From Actinomycetes bacterium (lineage in GTDB: Bacteria > Actinomycetota > Actinomycetes > Streptosporangiales > Streptosporangiaceae), in NCBI GenBank assembly GCA_025964575.1, contig JAOPYO010000319.1, forward strand, positions 1 to 45,700: 45,700 nucleotides of DNA, given 5' to 3'. Below are positions 16,723-24,454 of the stretch, piece after piece. The translations under genes were made by a program, and so were the position numbers. The number at the start of each line of letters is the position of its first letter. The first letter of the stretch is position 1. The notes below the pieces were generated by a model. The model was not told the DNA's origin and ran no database searches. It worked only from the letters and a program-made list of their open reading frames with translations.

Positions 16723-17022
16723 GGCCGCCCGGCCCTCCGTGATCACGCAAGTAATTGAATGACACAGACCAGCCCTGTTCCAGCAGGTCACCGGTAGGTG
16801 ATCTGTGAACGGGGCCGTTCTGTGTCATCAGGGCATCTTCAGCCACGCGCGCGTTCGCCCTACCGGTAGCCCCGCCCGATCAGACCACCGAGACCCCCCT
16901 CCAGGTCGACGGTGGACGGGTGTAGAGCACACAACGGTTGAAAATTGGACGAACCAATATGGGATCCGCTGCGACTAACTGGATCAGTGGGCCGACAGAG
17001 GCCCCTGTGGAAAGGCAGTCGG
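16723..17022. other. Intergenic region with long imperfect hairpin
   Basis: This 300-base non-coding gap contains the hairpin described separately (16759-16828) and, close to 17023, an AT-richer stretch with ATTGG-ACGAA-CCAAT (about 16943-16957), a small inverted repeat likely within the promoter of the collagen-like gene. I see no gene. Confidence 0.5.
16759..16828. repeat. 70-base imperfect inverted repeat (long hairpin)
   Basis: The outer arms are perfect: ATGACACAGA (16759-16768) and TCTGTGTCAT (16819-16828). Inside, GCCCTGTTC pairs with GAACGGGGC (one G-T type mismatch) and CAGGTCACC with GGTGATCTG (one mismatch), around a GGTA loop. No T-run follows, so it is not a classical terminator. 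It may be a T-less terminator of the ABC ATPase gene, a small mobile-element relic or an RNA structure. Confidence 0.65.
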
Positions 17023-17739
17023 ATGAAGACAGTCATCAAGTCCGTGCTCAGGAGCACACCGCGCACCGCTTCGGTGGTGGCCGCGGCCACCGTGCTGCTG
17101 GTCGGCGGCGGCATCGTCTACGCGGGGGCCTCCTCGTCCAGCACAGCCAGCGTCATCCATGCCTGCAAGAAGAAGAGCACCGGTGCCCTGCGCGTCATCG
17201 CGGCCGGGCACAGCTGCGCGGGTGGCGAGACCGCCCTGCAGTGGAACACCAAGGGACCTGCCGGACCGCGTGGTCCAGTCGGCAAAACGGGACCGGCGGG
17301 AGCGATCTCCGGTAATGCCCTCGAAGCTCCCTCGTTCGTCAACCTCACAGACGGTGCGGTGACCGCGTACACGCTGAGTCTGCCGAACGCCAAGTACATC
17401 CTCAACGGATCGGTCGCCGTCCTCCCTCCCGCTGGAACCTCGAGCGTGACCAAGGACACGGTGGTCTACTGCGGGTTCATGGACAAGGGTGCCTACTCCG
17501 GGTTTGAGGGGGTGGCCCATCTGCCGGTCGGCCAGAGTGATGCCACGTCGTCCTTTACGGGCTATGCCACCAGCGGCACCAGCGCCACCATCTACTGCGG
17601 ATTGCTGAAGGGCGGCCCCGTGCGGGTGCGTGCGTCGTTCACGGCCGTCCAGGTGACAACTCTGGGCAGCGTGATCAGCTCGGCCCGACAGCAGCCCGGC
17701 ACGTCGACCACGCTCCCGTCCGGGGCGAAGATCCACTGA
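17023..17739 (+). CDS. Secreted or surface protein with short collagen-like repeat
   Basis: This 238-residue protein has an N-terminal hydrophobic segment (about 18-36, AAATVLLVGGGIVYAG) that acts as signal or anchor. A compact region follows (IHACKKKSTGALRVI, then GHSCAGGETALQWN), and then a short collagen-like tract GPAGPRGPVGKTGPAG. The remainder is a beta-rich domain of about 150 residues with two Cys (VVYCGFM and TIYCGLL). The Cys pair before the GPx tract and the QWNTKGPAG junction are familiar from bacterial surface proteins that trimerise through collagen-like stems. ATG 17023 follows AAAGG (17011-17015). The function is unknown; an adhesive or spore/aerial surface role is speculative. 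The neighbouring kinase gene starts 76 bases downstream. Confidence 0.75.
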   Translation: MKTVIKSVLRSTPRTASVVAAATVLLVGGGIVYAGASSSSTASVIHACKKKSTGALRVIAAGHSCAGGETALQWNTKGPAGPRGPVGKTGPAGAISGNALEAPSFVNLTDGAVTAYTLSLPNAKYILNGSVAVLPPAGTSSVTKDTVVYCGFMDKGAYSGFEGVAHLPVGQSDATSSFTGYATSGTSATIYCGLLKGGPVRVRASFTAVQVTTLGSVISSARQQPGTSTTLPSGAKIH

Positions 17740-17815
17740 CCCTCCCCTGAGGGGGCCATGGTGGATCCCGCGCCGCATACTCTGGGGGCCTCTCTCCCGG
17801 CAAGGCAGGTGCTCT

Positions 17816-19006
17816 GTGCAGCTCGGTGCTCACCCCGCCCTGGTGAGTCCCCGTGTGCCGAGCCCGGCAGTCCTCGCGGCCTACGTCGTCGCCCTGGGCA
17901 CGGTGACCGTGTCGGTGCTGTTCCTGAGCCCCCTGTACGGGGAGACGACCAAGCCCCATCCGGAGACGGCACGGATCTTGTTCGGGGTGGCCTGCTCGGT
18001 GCCGGTGATCGTCGCGTATTCGCGTATGCAATGGCTGGCCCTCATGCGGAGGGCCAGCCTGCGCCACCGCCTGGTCCTCGCGGTCATGGTGCCGATCTGC
18101 TTCGCTCTGGCGATCGTGCTCGGCCCGGTGTGGGCCAACACTCTGGCCGCGCCCGGCGGGCTGTTCGGCGTACTGCTCCGGCCTCGCCTGGCGGTCATCG
18201 CCACGGTGGCCACGACCGTCGTCGTGACGGTTTTCGGGCTTATCACGGGCTGGCCGCTCATCACGGTCCTGTTCCTCGCGGGCTATCTTCCGGTCGCCAG
18301 CTTCTCCGGGGCCGTGTCGGTCTGGTTCTGCCATGTCGTGGAAGAGCTGCGGCGGGCGCGGGCCGAACTGGCCAGGGCGGCGGTGGGAGAGGAGCGGCTT
18401 CGGTTCGCCCGGGACCTGCACGACGTGCTCGGCCACAGCCTGCAGGCGGTGGCGCTGCGCGCCGAACTGGCGGAGCGGATGATCGATCGCGATCCGGGCG
18501 AGGCCGGGGATGGGCCCCCGGCAGGGCGCTGGAAGAAACAGGTGGCGAAGGAGCTCGTCGAGATCCAGAGCATCGCGCGCGGAGCGGTCAAGGACGTCCG
18601 CGAGGTCGTACGCGGGTATCGGGCCACCTCTTTGCGGACCGAGCTGGACGGGATGACGGCGGTCCTGCATGCGGCGGGCATCCGCTGCGAGACCCCGGTG
18701 ATCCCGCCGGATCTGCCTGCCCACGTCCACGAGACCTTCGGATGGGTGGCCCGCGAGTCGGTCACCAACGTGCTCCGGCACAGCACCGCCACCTGGTGCC
18801 TGCTCACCGTCTGGGCCGATGATGGACGCGTGCATCTGGAGATCGTCAACGACGGGGTGGGCCGCCTGCTCGGGGGAGTGCCGGGTAGTGGGCTGGCCGG
18901 GCTGACCGAACGGATCGAGAACGTGGGCGGAGAGTTCACGGCAGGCCAGGTGGGCGACGGCACGTTCCGAATCGCCGCCGAGGTTCCCATCAAGGTGTCC
19001 ACATGA
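17816..19006 (+). CDS. DesK/NarL-type sensor histidine kinase
   Basis: The 396-residue kinase has an N-terminal membrane sensor with about five to six helices (residues 19-170) and almost no extracytoplasmic domain, so it probably senses the membrane itself. The HisKA_3 dimerisation region follows: RFARDLHDVLGHSLQAVALR, with phospho-acceptor His202. The HATPase part shows ESVTNVLRHSTATW (N-box) and GSGLAGLTERIENVGGEF (G-box). It starts with GTG 17816. Its TGA overlaps the regulator's ATG by four bases, so kinase and regulator are made together. The architecture matches DesK-like kinases that measure membrane fluidity or cell-envelope stress. Confidence 0.93.
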   Translation: MQLGAHPALVSPRVPSPAVLAAYVVALGTVTVSVLFLSPLYGETTKPHPETARILFGVACSVPVIVAYSRMQWLALMRRASLRHRLVLAVMVPICFALAIVLGPVWANTLAAPGGLFGVLLRPRLAVIATVATTVVVTVFGLITGWPLITVLFLAGYLPVASFSGAVSVWFCHVVEELRRARAELARAAVGEERLRFARDLHDVLGHSLQAVALRAELAERMIDRDPGEAGDGPPAGRWKKQVAKELVEIQSIARGAVKDVREVVRGYRATSLRTELDGMTAVLHAAGIRCETPVIPPDLPAHVHETFGWVARESVTNVLRHSTATWCLLTVWADDGRVHLEIVNDGVGRLLGGVPGSGLAGLTERIENVGGEFTAGQVGDGTFRIAAEVPIKVST

Positions 19007-19608
19007 TCCGCGTGCTGCTGGCCGACGACCACCTCCTCATCAGGGAGGCGTTGGTGCTCCTCCTCGGCACCGAGGACGACATCGAGGTGATCGCGGACGT
19101 GGGGCGCGGCGACCATGCGGTCGAGAAGGCCCTCGCGCTCAAGCCCGATGTGACCGTGCTCGACATCGACATGCCGGGAATGGACGGCCTGGCGGTGGCA
19201 GAACACCTCTCGAAGGAGCTTCCCAGCACCCGATTGGTGATCGTCACCGGTCACGGCCGGCCCGGAAACCTGCGCCGTGCCATGGCCGCCGGGGTCCGTG
19301 GGTTCCTCGGCAAGGACACCCCGGGAGCCCGCCTGGCCCAGGTGATCCGGCAGGTGTACGAGGGGACCCGCTACATCGACCCCCAGCTCGCCGCCGACGC
19401 CTTGGCCGCCGAGGAGTGCCCGCTCACCCCCAGGGAGCTCGAGACGCTCAGGGCGGCGGCCGACGGCTCCCCGGTCTCCCGGATCGCCCGCGGTCTCGGC
19501 CTGTCCGAAGGCACCGTGCGCAACTACCTGTCGGCCGCCGTGACCAAGCTCGGCGTCGACAACCGGCACGCCGCCGTCAAGGCCGCCCGCGATCTCGGCT
19601 GGCTTTAG
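19003..19608 (+). CDS. NarL/DesR-type response regulator
   Basis: This 201-residue regulator has a receiver domain with acidic pocket ADDH (residues 7-10), phospho-acceptor Asp54 (TVLDIDMPGMDG) and conserved Lys104 (GFLGKDTPG). The LuxR helix-turn-helix is at the end: LTPRELETLRAAADGSPVSR, then GLGLSEGTVRNYLSAAVTKL. It is overlapped by the kinase gene (ATGA) and should be phosphorylated by it. DesR-type regulators control lipid desaturase or exporter genes; the target here cannot be seen. It ends 15 bases before the convergent phospholipase D-like gene. Confidence 0.94.
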   Translation: MIRVLLADDHLLIREALVLLLGTEDDIEVIADVGRGDHAVEKALALKPDVTVLDIDMPGMDGLAVAEHLSKELPSTRLVIVTGHGRPGNLRRAMAAGVRGFLGKDTPGARLAQVIRQVYEGTRYIDPQLAADALAAEECPLTPRELETLRAAADGSPVSRIARGLGLSEGTVRNYLSAAVTKLGVDNRHAAVKAARDLGWL

Positions 19609-19623
19609 GGCATGCCGCCCAGG

Positions 19624-21039
19624 TCAGTCCTGCTCGAGAATGACGGCGGAATTGTCGTCCTGCGGGTTGGTGACCATCCTGGCGGTCTCGCGGCTGTTGA
19701 AGCAGCGGGTCTTGCTCATCTGTCGTATGCACGGTGCGGCGGCCGCGACCGTCTTGAAGTTGGCGGCGAACGGGGCGTACAACCGACCACCGCCGAAGAG
19801 CTGCAGCGTCGTCTCGTCGAAGGTTCGCAGAGCCGTCCCGCTGAAGTTGTGGCTGCCCGTCCAGACCACCTTGGCGTCGGGCTTTCCGTTGTAATAGCCC
19901 TCGACGAGCAGGTACTTCGAGTGCACGTAGTCGTGGTTCAGATTGGGGAAGTAGTGCACCTTGACGCCGCCGTGCCTCGCGCCGGAGGCCCTGGTCATGA
20001 TGCCCAAGACCTTGGCGTCGTAGGCGTCGCGGGTCATGACCACCTCAACGTCGCAGCCGGCGTTGTCCAGTGCCCACAGCTTGCGTGCGATGTCCGGCCG
20101 GCTCCACCACGCCACCGCCGCGCGGACGATCGTGTGGTGGCTGCCGGGGGTTCCGGTCGTATGGTTGCCGGTGCAGGCGACCTTGTTGAGGAATCCCGCC
20201 ACCACATCCGTGCGGGGATCGATGTCGCCCTTGGGGTCGTGCCCCGCCTCAGGGAAGAAGTAAGCCCTGCCCAAGGAGCCGGCCAGCGGCCTGCGGTAGG
20301 AGAAGTAGTCGTTGCGCGGCACCTTGCGCTTGTGCGCCAGGTCGCTGTGGAAGCCCGCGTAGGCGTTGTAGGTCGTGACGTCGCCGGTCAGGGTGACCGC
20401 GTTGTTCCACGCGTACGGCCCGCTGCCCAGGGTCAGGTTGCCCGAGGTCACGTACGTGACGTTCGACTTGCCTCCGGTGCGGGAGAACACCGCGAACTTG
20501 GTGTGGTTGATGGCCCGCTTCCGCCGATCCCCGATGCAGGCGTGCGTCGTCAGGGTCTTGTGGGTCCCCGAGCCATGGATCTCGTAGGGGCAGGTCACCA
20601 GCCAGGACGCCTTGCGGGTGTCGGTGCCGAGACCCTGCTTGAGCAGGTCGTAGGCGTGGTTGGACCTGGACGCGTGTCCCTTCGAGGCCGGGAAGATCAC
20701 AGACGTTCCGTCGGTGACCACCTGGACATGGACCCGCCGCGTGGGGTCCTTCGCCGCATCCACCAGTAGATGGGCCTCTCGTTCGAGAGTGATGTCGTAC
20801 ATCGACAGCTTGATCGTCGAACCTGGGGCGGCGTTGCTGACGAGAGTGTCGAACTCGTTGCTGACGGCGTACTTCTTCGCCCAGTCGTTGCTGGTCGGGT
20901 CGTTGAACACCGCGCTCATGGAGATCACCGCGGACTGCCGGGCCTGGACCGCGGTCGAGGCCTGACCGCTGGAAGTGAGGCCGAGAACGGCACCCGCCAC
21001 CACAAAGGCGAGAGGGGCCCTGCGCAGTGAACGTCGCAA
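19624..21039 (-). CDS. Secreted phospholipase D-like protein
   Basis: The 471-residue protein has a cleavable signal peptide (RR-rich start, a hydrophobic core AFVVAGAVLGLTS, then GQAST). Two PLD half-sites are present: NHTKFAVFSRTGG (His179, Lys181) with TYVTSGNLT, and VHSKYLLVEG (His373, Lys375) with VVWTGSHNFS. The trailing Asp of the classic HxKxxxxD motif is not at its usual position in either copy, as is common in the bacterial PLD-like branch. It is predicted to act outside the cell on phosphodiesters (phospholipid or nucleic acid). Four Cys residues suggest disulfides. The start is TTG 21039 with only a weak AAAGAGA upstream. It is divergent from the STM4014-4011 cluster. Confidence 0.87.
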   Translation of the reverse strand: MRRSLRRAPLAFVVAGAVLGLTSSGQASTAVQARQSAVISMSAVFNDPTSNDWAKKYAVSNEFDTLVSNAAPGSTIKLSMYDITLEREAHLLVDAAKDPTRRVHVQVVTDGTSVIFPASKGHASRSNHAYDLLKQGLGTDTRKASWLVTCPYEIHGSGTHKTLTTHACIGDRRKRAINHTKFAVFSRTGGKSNVTYVTSGNLTLGSGPYAWNNAVTLTGDVTTYNAYAGFHSDLAHKRKVPRNDYFSYRRPLAGSLGRAYFFPEAGHDPKGDIDPRTDVVAGFLNKVACTGNHTTGTPGSHHTIVRAAVAWWSRPDIARKLWALDNAGCDVEVVMTRDAYDAKVLGIMTRASGARHGGVKVHYFPNLNHDYVHSKYLLVEGYYNGKPDAKVVWTGSHNFSGTALRTFDETTLQLFGGGRLYAPFAANFKTVAAAAPCIRQMSKTRCFNSRETARMVTNPQDDNSAVILEQD

Positions 21040-21244
21040 CGTCGTCTCTTTCTCTTACGAGTCTGTTCCGAGGTAGAGGGGGGGTTCGGGAGAGCATAGG
21101 GGAACGGGTAAACGCAAGGTGGGAGCCTCGACGCGCTGACCTGTTGTGGACAGCAGGTAAACCGGAGAACCGCTTGCGCTTTAGAGCTCACTTGGGTCCG
21201 ATTTGATGTCTTTTGCAGTGGTGTTAGAACGGCGGAGAGAGACC
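21040..21244. promoter_or_regulatory. Divergent promoter region between phospholipase D-like gene and STM4014 cluster
   Basis: About 205 bases with no gene. There is an inverted repeat ACCTG-N10-CAGGT (21139-21158), and nested inside it CTGT-N5-ACAG. Nearer the cluster, TTGATG (21203-21208) and TTAGAA (21224-21229) are a possible but weak -35/-10 pair with 15-base spacing. GGAGAGAG (21234-21241) is a good ribosome binding site for the 15-codon frame at 21245. Confidence 0.4.
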
Positions 21245-21292
21245 ATGTCCGTACACCGGGATCCGCACTTTTATGTCGCGGTGCCGGAGTGA
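21245..21292 (+). CDS. 15-residue leader ORF coupled to the STM4014-like gene
   Basis: ATG 21245 opens a frame MSVHRDPHFYVAVPE ending at the TGA of 21290-21292. GGAGAGAG (21234-21241) is well placed before it. Its stop overlaps the GTG start of the next gene as GTGA. The next gene has no ribosome binding site of its own at the right distance; the only GGAG runs into its start codon. Reinitiation after this short frame would explain how it is translated. The peptide itself may be only a coupling device or a regulatory leader. I found no family for it. Confidence 0.5.
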   Translation: MSVHRDPHFYVAVPE

Positions 21293-22365
21293 CCTTCACC
21301 GTGGTCGGCACGCCCGCCGATCGGCGAGTGAGGATGTTCGCCGCCGCCTGCCGCGTGCACGGCCTGGACGAGCCCCGGGTCGTCCCCTGGCGGGACGTGC
21401 TGCGTGGCACCGAACTCGCCATCGAGCCGGGCACCCTGCTGCGGATCGACTCGCCCGGGGAGGATCCCGAGGCGGACGCCCTGTTGCGCGGGCCGGGGGA
21501 TCCGGCGCGGGTCGGCGGCGGCGCCCGGTGGCACCGGACCTTCACCGCCGCCCTGGGCCGCTTCCGGGAAGCCGCCGGAGCCGCGCGGCTCCTGAACGAT
21601 CCGGACGAGATCGCGGTGATGTTCGACAAGCGGTGCTGTCATGCCCGGCTGGAGGGGGCCGGAGTGCCGGTACCGCCCGCGCTGCACCCGGTGTTCGGAT
21701 ACGCGGAACTGCGCCGGCACATGGCGGAGACCGGTTGGTCACGGGTGTTCATCAAGCCCGCGCACGGGTCGTCGGCCTCCGGGGTAGTGGCGTTGCAGAC
21801 GAAGGGGACACGGATCAAGGCGGTGACCTCGGCGGCGCCTGCCTCCGGCGGATGGCGTAACTCGCTCAAGGTCCGGACATACGAGACCGAACACGAGGTG
21901 GCGGCTCTCATCGACGCGCTCGCGCCTGACGGCCTGCACGTCGAGCGGTGGATTCCGAAGGCATCGCTGGACGGACGAGTGCTCGATCTGCGGGTGGTGG
22001 TCGTGGGTGGTGTCCCGACCCACGCGGTGGTGCGCACCAGCCGTCATCCGATGACCAATCTGCATCTGGGCGGAGCACGCGGCGATCTGGAAGCCGTACG
22101 CGAGGCGCTCGGCAGGCGCGGCTGGGAGGAGGCCCTGGGAGTCTGTGCCCGGGCAGCCGAGTGCTTCCCGGGCAGTCTCATGGTCGGCATCGATCTGCTC
22201 GTCGCCGTCGGCTGGCGGCGCTGTGTGGTCGGCGAGGTGAACGCCTTCGGTGACCTGCTGCCCGGGCTCACCGGACTGCCCGGCAGCGGTGCCGAGGACC
22301 TGGATACCTACACTGCCCAGGTCCAAGCCGCTCTTTCCCGGAAAAGTGTCACATGCTTGATATGA
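21289..22365 (+). CDS. STM4014 family protein (ATP-grasp-like)
   Basis: The 358-residue protein has an N-terminal Rossmann-like part (MTFTVVGTPADRRVRMFAAA) and an ATP-grasp core: DKRCCHARLEGAGVPVPPAL (lid start), FIKPAHGSSASGVVAL (phosphate-binding region with Lys), LHVERWIPKAS, RVLDLRVVVVGGV and GIDLLVAVGWRRCVVGEVNAFGDLLPG as the metal-binding end (VNAF). It is expected to join a carboxylate to an amine or thiol through an acyl-phosphate. I recognise it, with the next three genes, as the uncharacterised STM4011-STM4014 set first named in Salmonella. GTG 21289 overlaps the stop of the leader ORF. The substrate is unknown. Confidence 0.85.
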   Translation: MTFTVVGTPADRRVRMFAAACRVHGLDEPRVVPWRDVLRGTELAIEPGTLLRIDSPGEDPEADALLRGPGDPARVGGGARWHRTFTAALGRFREAAGAARLLNDPDEIAVMFDKRCCHARLEGAGVPVPPALHPVFGYAELRRHMAETGWSRVFIKPAHGSSASGVVALQTKGTRIKAVTSAAPASGGWRNSLKVRTYETEHEVAALIDALAPDGLHVERWIPKASLDGRVLDLRVVVVGGVPTHAVVRTSRHPMTNLHLGGARGDLEAVREALGRRGWEEALGVCARAAECFPGSLMVGIDLLVAVGWRRCVVGEVNAFGDLLPGLTGLPGSGAEDLDTYTAQVQAALSRKSVTCLI

Positions 22366-23144
22366 AGAAAATCGTCGGCAGTCACGATCTGCTCCTGGTG
22401 ACGTTGGACACGCTGCGGTACGACGTCGCCGCCGAGCTCATGGAAACGGGCCGTACGCCCTGCCTGGAGCAGGTCCTGCCGGGCGGGCGTTGGGAACGGC
22501 GGCATACGCCCGGCAGCTTCACCTTCGCCGCGCACGCCGCCATGCTGGCCGGGTTCCTGCCCACCCCGGCGACGCCCGGACCGCATTCGCGTCTCTTCGC
22601 CGCGCGCTTCCCCGGCAGCGAGACCACCGCCGACGGGACCTGGGTGTTCGACGCCGCCCACCTTCCCGCCGGGCTGGCCAAGGCCGGATACCACACGGTC
22701 TGCATCGGCGGGGTGGGCTTCTTCAACGGGCTCACGCCGCTGGGCACGGCGCTGCCGTCGATGTTCGCCGAGAGCCACTGGTCACCGGAGTTCGGGGTCA
22801 CCGATCCGGCCTCACTCGAACATCAGATCGATCGCGCTGAAGAGGTCGTCGCGCGGCTGCCGCACGACCGCAGGATGTTCCTGCTGCTCAACGTCTCCGC
22901 GCTTCATCAGCCGAACCTGCACTACCTGCCCGGCGCCTCGGCGGACTCGCGGGAGACCCATGCCGCCGCGCTGGAGTACATCGACCGCCACCTCGGCCGC
23001 CTCTTCGAGACCATGCGCCGCCCCTGCTTCGTGATCATCTGTTCCGACCATGGGACGGCGTACGGCGAGGATGGGCACACTGGGCATCGGATCGGCCACG
23101 AGGTCGTCTGGACCGTTCCGTACGGGGAGTTCACACTGTCATGA
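22353..23144 (+). CDS. STM4013-like sulfatase/alkaline-phosphatase superfamily hydrolase
   Basis: This 263-residue member of the alkaline-phosphatase/sulfatase fold has a metal-binding VTLDTLRYD (Asp19, Thr20) and metal ligands CSDHGTAYGEDGHTGH near the end. The nucleophile segment reads TPGSFTFAAHAAMLAG; aligned with the sulfatase CxPSR...TG pattern, Thr57 takes the nucleophile position. No formylglycine Cys is present, so a phosphate ester or phosphonate is the likelier substrate. It may be a transferase rather than a hydrolase. ATG 22353 follows GGAAAAG (22340-22346); ATG 22362 overlapping the previous stop (ATGA) is possible. It is part of the coupled STM4014-4011 operon and has no signal peptide, so it acts in the cytoplasm. 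Confidence 0.85.
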   Translation: MLDMKKIVGSHDLLLVTLDTLRYDVAAELMETGRTPCLEQVLPGGRWERRHTPGSFTFAAHAAMLAGFLPTPATPGPHSRLFAARFPGSETTADGTWVFDAAHLPAGLAKAGYHTVCIGGVGFFNGLTPLGTALPSMFAESHWSPEFGVTDPASLEHQIDRAEEVVARLPHDRRMFLLLNVSALHQPNLHYLPGASADSRETHAAALEYIDRHLGRLFETMRRPCFVIICSDHGTAYGEDGHTGHRIGHEVVWTVPYGEFTLS

Positions 23145-24454
23145 CCGTCCTTGCCGGGGCCACCAGCCCGTACCAGGGGTATGTCTATGCCTACCCGCAC
23201 AAGACCGCCTACCGGCCGCTCGACCCGCGCCCCGCACTGCACGACGTCTGGGCGGAGGAGGCGCGCGACGCGCTCTTCCTCTATGTCCACGTGCCGTTCT
23301 GCGAAATGCGCTGCGGTTTCTGCAACCTCTTCACCCGGACCGGCGCGCCCGAGGAGCTGACCACCGCGTATCTGGACGCGCTTGACCGGCAGGCGTCGGC
23401 CGTGCGGGAGGCGCTCGGCCCGGCGAGGTTCGCCACGGCGGCCTTCGGCGGCGGGACCCCCACCTATCTCACCGCCGCCGAGCTGGAGCGGCTCTGCGAT
23501 ATCGCGGGCCGGTTCGCGGATCTGACACGTGCACCGCTGGGGGTGGAGACCTCACCCGACACCGCCACGGCAGACCGGCTCACCGTGCTCGCCGAGCGCG
23601 GGACCACCCGCGTCTCCATCGGGGTGCAGAGCTTCATCGACGCTGAGGCGCGCGCCGCCGTACGCCCGCAGAAGCGGGTGCAGGTGGAGGCGGCGCTGGG
23701 CAGGATCCGTTCCGCCGGCTTCGAGGCCCTCAACATCGATCTGATCTATGGCATCGACGGGCAGACCCCCTCGAGCTGGCTGTACTCCCTGGACGCGGCG
23801 CTGGCCTGGCAGCCTGAGGAGCTGTACCTCTACCCGCTCTACGTACGGCCGCTCACCGGGTTGGGACGGCGTGCCCGGGACTGGGACGACCAGCGGCTGG
23901 AGCTCTACCGTCTCGGCCGCGACCATCTGCTGGCGCAGGGCTATGAACAGGTGTCGATGCGCATGTTCCGGCTGCGTACGTCAGAGGTGGAACCGACGTC
24001 GGGGGGCACCGAGTACTGCTGCCAGACCGACGGGATGGTCGGCCTCGGCTGCGGTGCCCGGTCGTACACCTCGCGGCTGCACTACTCCTTCGAGTACGCC
24101 GTCGGCACCGGTCAGGTGCGGGGCATCATCGACGACTACATCGCGGCGACGGACTTCGGTGTCGCCCCTGTGGGATTCGCGCTGGATGATGACGAGCGGC
24201 GCCGACGGCACCTGATCCAGTCCCTGCTCCAGTCCGCCGGCCTCGAGAGGGCGGACTACGTGAAGCGGTTCGGTACGGACGCCGCCGCGGATTTCGCGCT
24301 CGATCTGGAGGCTTTCGCCGAGCGAGCCTGGCTGGAGTACGACTCCGGCTCGATCCGCCTGACCCCCGAGGGGCTGGCGCACTCCGACCTGATCGGGCCC
24401 GCACTGTTCACCCCCCGGGTGCAGGGCCTGATGCACGCTTACGAGGCCCGCTGA
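23141..24454 (+). CDS. STM4012-like radical SAM enzyme (HemN-related)
   Basis: The 437-residue protein has the radical SAM site CEMRCGFC (Cys54, Cys58, Cys61) in FLYVHVPFCEMRCGFCNLF, the wording of the HemN/coproporphyrinogen oxidase-like branch. Other HemN-like marks are AFGGGTPTYLTAAELERL, VSIGVQSF, LNIDLIYGIDGQT and GLGCGARSY. HemN-like proteins include haem chaperones and methyltransferases, so the name does not fix the reaction. The last 100 residues carry a winged-helix-like tail (LEAFAERAWLEYDSGSIRLT then PEGLAHSDLIG). It starts with ATG 23141, overlapping the preceding stop (ATGA). It is likely to act with the neighbouring radical SAM enzyme on one substrate. Confidence 0.88.
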   Translation: MTVLAGATSPYQGYVYAYPHKTAYRPLDPRPALHDVWAEEARDALFLYVHVPFCEMRCGFCNLFTRTGAPEELTTAYLDALDRQASAVREALGPARFATAAFGGGTPTYLTAAELERLCDIAGRFADLTRAPLGVETSPDTATADRLTVLAERGTTRVSIGVQSFIDAEARAAVRPQKRVQVEAALGRIRSAGFEALNIDLIYGIDGQTPSSWLYSLDAALAWQPEELYLYPLYVRPLTGLGRRARDWDDQRLELYRLGRDHLLAQGYEQVSMRMFRLRTSEVEPTSGGTEYCCQTDGMVGLGCGARSYTSRLHYSFEYAVGTGQVRGIIDDYIAATDFGVAPVGFALDDDERRRRHLIQSLLQSAGLERADYVKRFGTDAAADFALDLEAFAERAWLEYDSGSIRLTPEGLAHSDLIGPALFTPRVQGLMHAYEAR

